Shown here piece by piece: positions 24,229-35,362 of a stretch of DNA of 64,000 nucleotides. This DNA is from Chrysoporthe austroafricana (Eukaryota > Ascomycota > Sordariomycetes > Diaporthales > Cryphonectriaceae): assembly GCA_001051155.2 (NCBI GenBank), contig JYIP02000011.1:806001-870000 (forward strand), read 5' to 3'. Each line of letters opens with the position of its first letter. Positions within the stretch are counted from its first letter, which is position 1. The notes beneath the pieces are model-generated. The model was not told where the DNA came from and did no database searches. It saw only the letters and a list, made by a program, of their open reading frames with translations. A program made the position numbers and the translations under genes.

Positions 24229-26236
24229 CTACTTGAGCAGCTCTCCACATACCTGCCTGGCCATCGCTGCGCTGCGCTGCGCGTTAATGTCTGGAGATGA
24301 GGCAGCAGTGAGCGGCTGGTGTAGCTGTTGAGCAGGCGGTGTGCCCAGGGGCATCACGCCGGTGATGGGGAGCAGCGAGGCAGCTGAGTGGCTTCGTGGG
24401 CGGGCGCGCAGACCCTCGCCTCCCGGCTGTCCGTAATCGGACATCTGAACGTCTGCGTCGTCCGGACCCTCAGGCGTGGACTCAAACGGGTTTCGATCCA
24501 TGATCTCGCTGACTAAGCGGCTGTGCTGCTCTTCCGTCAGCACCGGCGGCTGCGCACCCAGCGCGGCCAGATCGGCCTCGTAGGAGGCGCGGGAATCGTA
24601 GTGGCCCGAGTGTGCTGCGTAGTGATGACCGCCGTATGGGCCCTCGAACATTCCCGGTAGCCTCTGCTGCTGCGGTGGTACATGTCTCATGCCGTGCTGC
24701 GCGGCGCTGGCGCGCGGCTGGTGTCGCGCCGCTACCTGTTTTCTCTTGCGCGCCTTGGAGTCGCGGTCGCGTTCGGGGTCCTCGAGGCCCATCTTCACCA
24801 GCTGTGCCTCAATGTGCTGCGACTTCCACTCATAGCCTTTCTTCCGGCCCGCCATCTCCTCCTGGTAGAGCCGGAGGATCTCGTTGTAGCGGTTCTCCTC
24901 CCAGCGCTTGTACGCGCGGAGGAGTGCGGCTTCCTAGAGCTTCGTGGTCAGCCTGCTGGCCGTCTTGTGTGAACATTGTGGGTGTGAATATTAGCTTACG
25001 TCTCTGGATGGCCATTTGCCGTGTTTGAGAAGCATCCTGTGGATCTTCATTTGCAGTGCCGCCTTCACCTGCGTCTTTTTGTTCTCGCTGAGTTTCTCCT
25101 CTCCCTGGTACTCCAACATAATATCATCCCACATCCCATTGCCTTTCTTGCCCAGCCACTTCCTCCGTATATCCCACAGCCGCTTCAGATCAGCTGGTGT
25201 CTTATCATCCAGCGTAACCTCCTCGTGCGGGCCCTCGCTCTCTCTCGCTGCGACGTCTTCATCAAATCGGATAGACTTGTTAGCCGGTTGGCTCAATGAC
25301 TCTTTCCTATTTCTCCGCGCTTTGGCTTTGCGCGCTGGGTCTCTCCTGGTGGGCAGTGATGCGTGCCGACCTTGTGTTGGCGACAGCTTTGGGAAGGGCA
25401 TCTGAAACTCGCGCTGGTAGGCCTGAGTATGTGAACTCGGGAGCAAGGTGTCCATAGGAGGTGCGTGGCCGAGTGGCGCCAAGCGTCGGTGTGTGTATGC
25501 GCCGCCATTTACTTCTGCCTGTAACATTCTCATGGGACCATCGAGGGTCGTGTTCTGTAAATAGTAGGGGTCTGTGGGCTCTGGGGCCACAGAGACACTG
25601 TATGAGCCATAGTATGGCGCGGTCTGCGGTGGCGGGGCCTCTTCATGGCCCGGAGAGTGGTGAAGGTAAGGCATGAGGTTGTGAGAAGCTTCTGCGACTG
25701 TGGCATGCATAGGCATGGACGACGTAGCTTGGCTGACGCTGTTGATGAATTCCGGATACGGGTACATTGCTGTGGTGTGGGGCGGCGTTGGCTGTTGAGA
25801 GCAGGGCGTCGGCTCCCCTTGTTGCTCAAAGGGCGACTGCCTACAAGAGCGCTGTTGTAGCTGCGGTGACGCGGCGCTTGATGCAGGTGTTAACAGGTGA
25901 TTGTCGACGACAGGGGAGGTGCCGAACGATGAGATGTGCGAGACCTGTTGGTTGGCATGAGTGACTATATTTATGTGATCGCGTGTGCGGCGCTTGGGGG
26001 CCCAACTTCCTACCCTCATTGGGAAGGATAGCCATAGGGGGAGGGGCAAGAATGATGCTTACTTCAGAGTATGAGGTCTGCTCCGGGTGGGAGTAGGCGA
26101 CTGTGGACGGCGGAATGCCCGGGCAAGATCCGTCAGGCAGTCCACTTATGTTTGGGTCTATAGCAATGGGTTCCGGGTTGTGCGCACTCGGGACAAGATA
26201 CCGTGGGCTCGAGGCCATGTCGATGAGAGTGTGCAT
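24229..26236 (-). CDS. Hypothetical protein with two similar helical repeats, probably nuclear
   Basis: The spliced model is 26236..26063 + 25944..25000 + 24933..24229, giving 607 residues. Introns of 118 nt (GTAAGC..CAACAG) and 66 nt (GTAAGC..CTCTAG) both restore frame. The first 300 residues are Pro/Gln/Ser/His-rich and low in hydrophobics. Residues of about 295-373 and 374-425 are charged and helical, and they look like two related SANT/Myb-like units: WDIRRKWLGKKGNGMWDDIM ending in KHGKWPSRD, then LLRAYKRWEENRYNEILRLY ending in EAQLVKMGL. The second unit begins exactly at the third exon. A basic run (KARKRKQ) follows, then a disordered tail. DNA binding is inferred only from this architecture. 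The C-terminal QVCGELLK reads across a GTATGT, so a further 3' exon is possible. Confidence 0.7.
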
Positions 26237-27366
26237 CCGGACGGACTCGAGGTTGATGCTCGTTCTTGTTCTGACAAAAGTGACTCTGGCGAAGGAGTTG
26301 TGACTGCTAGAGAGAAAATAGGATCGCAGATCTGTTGCAAGAGCAAGAACCGACGTGAGGTGAATCTTCAGTGACTTGGAGTGGGCACATTGGTACCGGA
26401 AGGACAGTCGGTTGTTTTTATGCTTCTCTCCCTGAACAGGGAACGAAGATAGTCATATCTCCATGAGCCCAGAGGAGAGGCCCCGACCTGAGAGAGAGCT
26501 CTGCAGGGCCTGCCTGATCTTCGGTACTATGGTATGAATCGAGGAGACCCGGCCGGTGGGGCTGGTACAATAGTACTGAGGTACCCCATGGTCCCACACA
26601 CCCACCCACATTCCACCCCATGACGGCCCAAGCCAGGTCCATGCGAGGGATTGACATGGCCAGCCTGGGTCGCAAGGGTCGGCTGCGCAAACCCGCCTGG
26701 TGGATACTGCGGCCGGGAGGATGACCAGGGCCCAGAGTCTGCGAGATGGAAGCAGAGTCAAGATCGAAGGGGAGCAGCCTTGCAACTCACATTCGCGGGC
26801 TAAGCCTCTCCTGGGCCCTAAGCACCGCCCGGAAACAGAGGTGGTCCATTCAGCGATACCACCTCAATATGTACAGTGAAAGTGGCCTGATGCTAGACAC
26901 TCCCATGCGATCGCCGGGAGGTAGCGTCTGGCTGAGCGTAGAGCGGCAGCGGCCAGTCGTGAGTCTTCGGTAGAGGGGGAGGGTGGGCGAAAGCAGATAG
27001 GGAGCCAAGCTCAGCGCTATAGAGAACAAGTGCTCGCCTTGCAGCAGCGTGCTGTTGATCCAGAGTAGCCCCAGTCACCGGAGAAACTGGATTACCAGAA
27101 CCGTCGGGATCCAGAGGCCGGAGTGCCGATACTCACGTCAACGAAAATCCACTTCTAGCAGCGGTCGTCGGCTGCGATCTCGGGCCTAGCTAGGCCAGCT
27201 AGTGTGTATCGCGGAGGAAACACCTAGCGAGCGTCTAGGATCCCAGGGTGCCCTGGATCCATGCCTGCTCAGATATGCCAATTCGGAATCGGGTAGCCCT
27301 TTCATTGTGCCCGGAAACCGGTCTCCGCCTCACCGGGACCGTCCGAGACAGAAGCTGATGATCATG

Positions 27367-27387
27367 TTTTTTTTTTTTTTTTTTTTT
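27367..27387 (+). repeat. T21 homopolymer
   Basis: An uninterrupted run of 21 T. It may be the A-tail of a retroelement inserted on the minus strand, or simple slippage. No flanking element was recognised. Confidence 0.9.
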
Positions 27388-30300
27388 GGGAAACAGAGGC
27401 GAGATGATATCAACCAGGCATTCTGTGTCACCTCCGTTCTCGAGCCCCGGCTGCTCTGAGGCATTGACCATCGGCTCGCTTTCCTGGCGGATCATGATCA
27501 GACCCACTTGAGGGCTGAAGAAGCAAGAGAAGAAGCAAACGGCCCTCGGGCGTTGGATGTGGGTGTGTGGAGGCTTGCGTGTTGGGTTGGCTCCCTGAAG
27601 CGCTCGCGCCTAGATATGTAGAGCGTAGGCGCGCTGCCGGGACATGGCCAAGAGAAGCCGAGTGGTGGCATAGGGCACGGCTGGTCGGCGCCATACCTGG
27701 ACGTTGGCTTGGAGATGGCCATGGTTTCCGCGATGCCTATGATTCGTGGTCTGCCCTTGATGCACCGCCCTGTCTGTCGAAGGACGGAGGCCTGCATCCT
27801 AATCCGTCAAGACATGTACACAGCGTGCTGGGTTCCTACTGAATACTCGCCCTACAGGCTGCTAGCGCGCCGACGACAGCCCGTCTCGCCAGGCGGACGT
27901 CACAGATCAAAGCTGGCTGGCTGTGCTATGTACGTCAGCATGTCCAGGGCCTCAGCCGTTACCGTATGACCAAGCCAGGCAGAGTGCTGCTACCAGACCG
28001 ATCGCTGGGATCAGGGGCCGGTGTGTCTCCTCTCACGCCCAGTGTTCAGGCGGTGCGAGCTAGCAGCCCGAGACGAAGGTGGCAGGCTGTGATTGGGTGC
28101 AGAGCACGCAAGACAGGCAAGGATGTGAGGGCAAGATAGGAGTCGGGACGAGGGACGATGTCCGCCGGAGGCCGGTACTGGGTAGAGACGGATAGCAAAC
28201 GACGACGTGCGGGACGAGAAGGATCTCTCAGCTCCTCGGCAGGCGGGTGGTCGTGCAAAAGAACCCTGCAGCGAAGCGAGCACGGGCTAACGGCGTGAAT
28301 TATCCGCGTTAGGACGGGCAGCGTCGTAGCATAAGTGGAGACCGCTGCTATGTGCGGAAGTATGTACAGTACTATGTAAACACCGCAACACCGCTGGCAA
28401 CGGTCGCGGGTCGAGCTAAGAGGCCGGGGTCGTAAGGAAGACCTGGAATGGTTCGTAGAACCATACAGCAGTGAGCAGCGTGAGCCTGGAGGTTAGGCGA
28501 AGTTCGACATGGCTTCACACCCCCAGACGCTGTGTTCCTTGCAAACACACCTCAATACCAGATGTTTGGATTTCTGTAGAGTGAATTCGTGGCCGCTTCC
28601 AAGGGCGAGGGCTGGGGAGTGAGCAATCAGCAATCGTGATTTAGCTGGGCAAAGTCGCGTTCGCGGATGGATTGAAAGGCACGGAGGGAGTGCCTGATCT
28701 TGCTGAGGCTGCTTCGTATTCAACGGCGTCCCGAGAATGCCCAGAATATGATCAAGTACCCAGCCAGGTATACTACATAGTACGTACGATACATGCAGCC
28801 CCGGGTGTGCAGTACCCAGAATGGCTAGTGCTGGAGAGGGGCTGAGTGGTCGGTGCTCGGCTGTCTCTGCCAACAGCCAACCACGGCCCGGTCCGTCCTG
28901 CTGGGTTGCGCTAGACCCAGAACGGAATAGCAAAGTCGTAGCCAGCAGCCACTCAGGTACCGCAGCTGGCATGCTAGACCAAGTCCTAGCGCTAGTCCCT
29001 GACCCCTGGTCCCTGATCCCTCCCTCGTCTGCAGGACGTTATTTGCTACGGTAACGATCCGCCCTGATAGCAGGTCCATAGCCACGTACATGTGCAGCGC
29101 TTAGAGGAAAGAGACGGGCTGCGACGGCATCAGACAAACCAGAAGAGGTCATCTAGCGCCCTCTTTGAAGTGTGTGTATGTACGGACGTATTCCATATGT
29201 CAAGTCGACGCCATCTGCGTCGACGAGACAGGCACACGTCCTCACCCTCACCCTCAGTCTCGCCCCAGGCCCCGCAATGCCTATAACGTCTTCGTGCTGC
29301 TGGCTGGGTCTTAATGTATGCTGCTTGCAAGTCCGCATCACCACCTACAACGGACCGGCTCCGGCGATTGCCTCCTCATCCCTGGCCATCCCCGTCGACC
29401 GAGCTGGAAAGCGTCTACGAGGCTTCATCCCCACTAACTACACTATCCGGGAGTTCCTTTCATGGACATTTCGCTGCAACGCTGTTACTTCGCAGTAACC
29501 AAAGAACCTGTGCATGCATTAAATGCGTGAATTGGTGTGAGAAGTGGGGGGGGGAAGCGACGGCGTTCTGCTCGGTACTCTTTTGCATCCTCCGAGATGA
29601 CTATCACAAGGGCCTTTCGTCCTATCCCTGTAGATATCCCCTCCTGCAGATGGGCATTGGTTTCATGTTGGCCCGTTTCTTTGTCCTCAAGACGAACCGT
29701 CGGCCCTGAGCCGTGTGGAGGCTGGTCCGAGGCTGGTCCGAGCCGACCGCGGGTCACTTTCCTGATGGCCCGATTCACCTCCCCACGAACCGCTTTTAGC
29801 GACGTCTCAAGACCGAGATGTATCGTATCTGGTCACATATGCTACTCTATGATAACGCGGCCGGGGTCAGTTGTCTAGCGAGTGTCACACCGCAGGGCCT
29901 ACCATATGCGGCCGGACAGTCCATACTGTAACAACGTGACCTTTCCCAGCCGCATTATGGAGCAAATACTACCGTGATGATGTGTCTTCAAGCACCTCGT
30001 CGCCCTAAGCGCCGGTTCCGCAGTGTCGGGACCAATTAAAGAGCCGGCCCCCGTGTCTCTCCCACCGGTCTTGCGGCTAGTCTGCCGCATACGGCGACAT
30101 GCCGATCGGTAAGCATGCGCCCCAACGGGGGCTGCAACTCGGCCCCATATCCAGAGCCAACGCCCACAGTTAGGTGATTCGAGATCCAAGAGCCGCTGAT
30201 TTTGGCCTCCGCATGTAGACAGATACTTAGCTACCTGCATCACGCAGTGCCACTGAGCGCTTCCACCGTGCTGGTAACCAACCGGATCGCAATGTTCAAT

Positions 30301-33082
30301 ACCCGTCTGCTTGAGGCCTGGGCAGCTCCCCATTCTGTGAAACCAGGCTCCGCGACATCATAGCTTAGCCCTCTTTTCGCATTTCTGTCACGCCGACCCA
30401 CCGTCCTTGCCGAAGTCCGGAGCCATAGGTGGGAGATACGATGCAGCCAACCCCGCCCTCTGCTGGGATAGCCTGTGGTCTACCCTTGAGTCAAGAGTGG
30501 CCGACATGCGGGCCTGGTGGCTTTTTCTGTCGCGAAGGCGTTTCCATTTGTGTGTAGTACATACCGCTGGCAAATCTCGTCGGCATCAAATCCTCGAGCT
30601 GTCGAGCTAGGAGACACAAGTCTGGCACGAACGTCAAGTCCCTTGATCCTTGGAACACTCTAATGAATGTCTCAAAGATATGGTGGTCTTGGACACCGAT
30701 GCGCCCTTGAATGTCATCGATCATCTCGGCGATACGTACTCTTAGCAGCGCTCACTACTACGCACAAGTCTCCGCCACTATCATGTCAAGGCCTTCCAAA
30801 TATCCTACCTGCGTAGGACGAGATATTATGCTCACTAGGCCAAGGGACTTGAAGGAGGACAGTAGAATCTGTCTGCCCCTACCAGCCATGGGCGCTGTGT
30901 CGCCGTACCATGCGGTGATCTGGTTCCAATATTTCATGGTGCACCTCCGAACGATGTGGGGCTAGGTTCAAAGCCTGCGCAATAGATGCCCTTCGGCGCC
31001 AAATGAATGATGCTACGAGGAATAAGCCAATAGTTTCTAGAGGATATAGATGAGGCTGATATGGGAGTCAGCGGCTGCGGAGCACTTGGTTAATGGCTTT
31101 TCCGCACCACCATTTTCTGTCAGCCCATTCAGTAGATTAGGTTCTTACGAGCGCCCGCACATTAACGCCGGTACTTGACCATCTAATGGCGCAGTGGAAG
31201 AATCCAGGTCGGACTTCGAAGAGACAATGTTGGATCTCTTCGATTGATCCTGGCCCTCGCAGCATGTCGCTCTCCACCTGTCCATTTTTCAGCCGATTTC
31301 GACATCCTCTCTGCCTTGAATACTACGTAACAAAAGTACCGGACTGAGGGCCCGATTCGAAATTGGCCAGCAGGTCACTACCTGGGAGGGAAGGTCGTAA
31401 TTACGGGAAATTTCTGTAGTAGTTACGAGTTTGGCAGCACCTAAACCCCATGCTGTGGGGCCACTGTCTCTGATGCATGGGTGAGCGGAAAATCTGCCTA
31501 GCAATACTATGTACACTGTAACCACAGAATTTTCGATCATGATGCCTGACATATATGGTGCACAGATGCAAAGGATATTGCAAGCATGTACATGGCGTAC
31601 GGCATTGAGCCTTGTGAAGTTCAACATCGTACGATGAAGATCACTGTAACTTGGTCACCAAGGACAGAGCCTGACTAGTGAGGGACGCGTGCACCCCTGA
31701 TTAAGTTTTCAAACTTGTCTACCACCAAAGGCCCCATGCTAGGCTAGAGACCAAGGTGACATTATCCGGTCTGTTGGTATCCAGTAAAAACGGGCTGCAA
31801 AAGGACCTCAACGAAGTCGCTGTCGGTATCGGCTTCGAAGTGCACTTTAAAAAAAAAAGAACAAAAAAAGAAAAAGGGCCAATAACAGCTCACATCCGCT
31901 CTAACTCCTTGCCTTCATTTGACGGTGAGCCCATGTCTCGGCTCCCCGGATCGTCACATCCTACGCGCCTATGTATTTACTATGGTAGTGCAACTTCTAG
32001 GGATCGATTCCCACGTCTCCGCAAATCTGGGGATAACTCGCTATACCGAATACGTCCACGAAGGTTCAGGAGCAAAAAAAATAAAAATAATCAGGATCAC
32101 AAGTACAGCCGCGGTCTTCAGCGACCGGGAGTCTTTGAGTGGTTTGGTGCAGCCTGGTGGCGAGGGGGATGATCAACTCCTTCGAGCTGTACATCACGAG
32201 GATTAGGCGGATCAGGCAAAACATGCCTGACGAGTGAGCGACACCAGTCCTTTGACGAGTGATTATTGATGTAAGAAGAGAGTGTGCTTCTACGCGCTAC
32301 TTGGTCTATTCTGCGCGACCTACATCCGGGCTATGGAGCGAGGTCTATCTGTAAAAAAAAATCCTAGTGTTGAGTAGAGGACAGATTGGCACGTCTCAGC
32401 CTTGAAAGGCGAGTCGGGATGTGAAAGAGCTTGCGAAGTATGTCCGTGAGGGAGAAGCGCGACACAACATCGTCGGCTCCTCTGCGCTTGACACGGCTGG
32501 CGACTCGAGTCGTTCCAGACCCGATTGTGACTCCCGCTAATTTGCTTGATGTCGCACAGACCAATTCCAAGAAGGGTCTGCATCGAGCGAAGTCTACAAT
32601 GGGCCTCGTCTAGCGCATTGATGTCTGTAAGAAAAGACCTGGGGATAAACTCCCGGCCCCTTGCCCAGTTGGAAGCTCGATATGGCGCATGGTCGCCTTC
32701 GAAGGCGGCAAGCTGTATGGAGCCTCAACTATTGACCTACGTGCTCAACCGTGGAACGTTCGACCTTCTCACATCCCGATGGTCCACCGTTGAATCCAAG
32801 CGCAGTGGATCAATCCACACTCAGCCTTACAGCCGAGTCTTTGACCACAGCACTGACGATCCCGTGAGCCAGATCGGGTTCGGCTCAACTTTTGGGCTTT
32901 AGTCGAGGGCGTAATCATAATTGGATTGTCTAATATGCCTATCCTGTCGCAGAACAGGGCAAGGCCCCTGTCTCCTAGTGATTAGAGGAGTCGTGTTGCA
33001 CCGAACCATCTTGGCCCTTTCTCAGGGCTTACCTGCCATCGCATTTCCGAATCCAGCGAGCTTCGCAGCGTGTGCGGCCCCC

Positions 33083-33136
33083 TTTTTTTTTGGGGGGGGG
33101 GGCTATCACGGTCTTTACCACCCCCCCCCAAAAGAA
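33083..33136. repeat. Inverted homopolymer hairpin T9G11 / C9A4
   Basis: T9 and G11 (33083-33102) are followed after an 18-nt loop by C9 and A4 (33121-33133). The arms pair over about 13 bp. This is a strong secondary structure and also a likely sequencing hazard. Confidence 0.75.
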
Positions 33137-34200
33137 GAACTAGAAGCGGGGAGAGAAACCAGACAATCTTGCCTGCAGCAGTCGAGCTCTCTCAACACAA
33201 GAGTCGGTGACAGTATCGTTGCTGGATCGTCCGTTGTCACTATTTTAGCTCATGCTCTTCAGCCGCACTTCCCACACGTCTCGGGTGATTACTATGGTAC
33301 AATAATGGGTGGATCATTAGCTGCAGGGTCCCTTTTGCTCCGGATATGGAGTATCTTGGAGACTAAGTATAGGGACATCAGCGTCTCTGCCGCTGAATAC
33401 ACGTGCCCTTTGCCTGTCCTATCGAAAAGTTATCGAGAAAAGTAGTCCGCGCATTCCGTCATTCCTGGGAATGGTTCTGCCCGCGCGACCCCATGATAGG
33501 TGCTCCGCCATTCTGATCCATTGGTGCTGTAGACTTTTAAATGGGGTCTCTGCCCCCATTCGATGGAAAATTCCTTTAATGGGCCTTAGCCCCAAAAGAC
33601 GCCTGCTATTAGAACATCTCGCGCCAGGGGGGGGGATGGTGGTGTCCGTACTCCACTTGAGGCTCTAACAATGGCAAGAAGCTATGCTCTGTGGTGAATT
33701 AGGCTATGACGCCAACCTAAAAATAAACAGAGATATATACCTAGAGCTTGAGAGTCAAAGAGTACGAGAAACGTGTTCCTACCGGTATCTATTCCGGCAA
33801 GTGCAACACAGACGGGCATGTTTAGGGCACGGCCTGCAGAGATCATAGACTGGTGTGCCGCGGGGTGTAGTCACCACTCGGACAACTCAAACCTCGCTTG
33901 ACTTTCCAAGACCAGATATAACAGGGTTAGACCATCCATTCATACAGTCATCTCGATATTAGAATGAACTATACTGTTCTGCCAACCACTATAATACCGA
34001 TCTCGTCTGCCGAGTGACCGTATGGACAGTTCGTCCTCTTGAGCTCTTCCCACGTGATATTTCGGGAGCGCGTTGCTGTGGAATACTCAAAGAACAAGAG
34101 CAACGCGATGCTAGACTGACTTACGGTGGCACCCTTGCAAATACAAGCAGAGATCTCGACACCACAGCATGGACATGCAGGAGCGGCGAGATACCGTGTA

Positions 34201-34237
34201 GATTCCAATAGCCACGGTCACACGTGGCTTTGGAATC
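34201..34237. repeat. Short hairpin, 15-16 bp stem
   Basis: The left arm (34201-34216) and right arm (34223-34237) are reverse complements except for a single extra base, around a 6-nt loop. It lies in the gene-free region with no coding frame over it. Confidence 0.8.
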
Positions 34238-35362
34238 ATTTACCGGCAGATGCTATGCATGGCCCTCACGGTATCATGCGATAATTACTACCTAATATCT
34301 GTGCTGCCCCGAAGGATCTCACGTTGTAGGACAGGCATGACGATCCTCCCTGAGACTCTTGTCCAATTACCCCCAGGGCGTATCTCGTTGGGGGCGGTGG
34401 AGGGTAGGATTGTTAACTCGCGGTGTTATTCTAGCGTATATGGACGCTTTTGATCCTAGGAAGGAGTCTATGTGATCCCTCGTTGATTTTCCATGCAACA
34501 TCCTGAATGAAGCTCAAACTTGCCAGGTTCACAGCCGGGAACATCCAGACGTAACGTTGCAGTTGATTTGATCGGCTCGAAGGAAATGCTCTAGAAATAG
34601 TGAAATCCTAACTTCGCTACCTTGAGGAGAGGTGTCAACACCAGATCACGTTGCGGTATAACTGTGTAAGTCATCGGACCGGCTTCGCAGGCCAGCCACG
34701 TGGGACATCCGCTGAACGCCCCGGTCTCCGGTGGCCAAGACGGCCTGAGAATAAATGTGCTCTCTTTCATATCAATACACGAACCCTTCCCATTTGGGGG
34801 ACGAGTAGGCCAACAATACCTCCAGATTGCTCCTATATGGTAGCTATTTGTCCATTGGGGGTGGGGGTTATCTTCGACACCCAGGAGCTAACAATAGCTA
34901 AAATGACAGTCTTCCCAGGCCCTCCCACCATTTTGAAAAGTGACACATGAAAAATTGTAGCGAAACCAGGTTAAGCCAGTGAACTCGAATGATACTGGCA
35001 ACGAGTACTATGCTCCGGCGGGCCACAGTCTCGTCTCACTTGCCGACGCAATGCACACCTTACGAAGCCGCCCGTACCAGTCTCTTCCTAACATAACTTC
35101 ATTAAGCTCCACCTTGGTTTTTCAGACACCCACTGATAGTAATGAATCAATAGCAATGAATCGCACTCACAGGGCAAGAGTCGTGCGTTCAACAAGTCCT
35201 TTCCTGACAATCATCTCGCGTACTATGCTGGACAGCTTGGTCTCCTACGAATTGTAGAGGACCGACCTGGGGAGCTGGCTGTCTGTGTGGGTCTACTAGC
35301 TCCTGTGGCATAATGTTTCCTTGGGCCCCAGGCATCTCGTCTCCAGTGATCTGATCCGCTTC

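Larger units (their letters stand above)
26237..35362. other. Nine-kilobase region without a supported gene
   Basis: There are only short frames (under 175 codons), with no domain, signal peptide or consistent splice pattern. It contains a T21 run (27367-27387), A-rich runs near 31849-31876, GTAC-cored words, a G/T-C/A hairpin (33083-33136) and a perfect-looking 15-bp hairpin (34201-34237). Composition is closer to 50 percent GC than the flanking genes. It may be decayed transposon DNA or a non-coding locus. I see no terminal repeats or transposase remnant to prove it. Confidence 0.4.

Noticed and set aside
30880..30990. GGTTCAAAGCC, a tRNA T-loop-like word
   Set aside because: No matching acceptor, D or anticodon stems could be folded around it; no tRNA or rRNA gene was convincing anywhere in the window.
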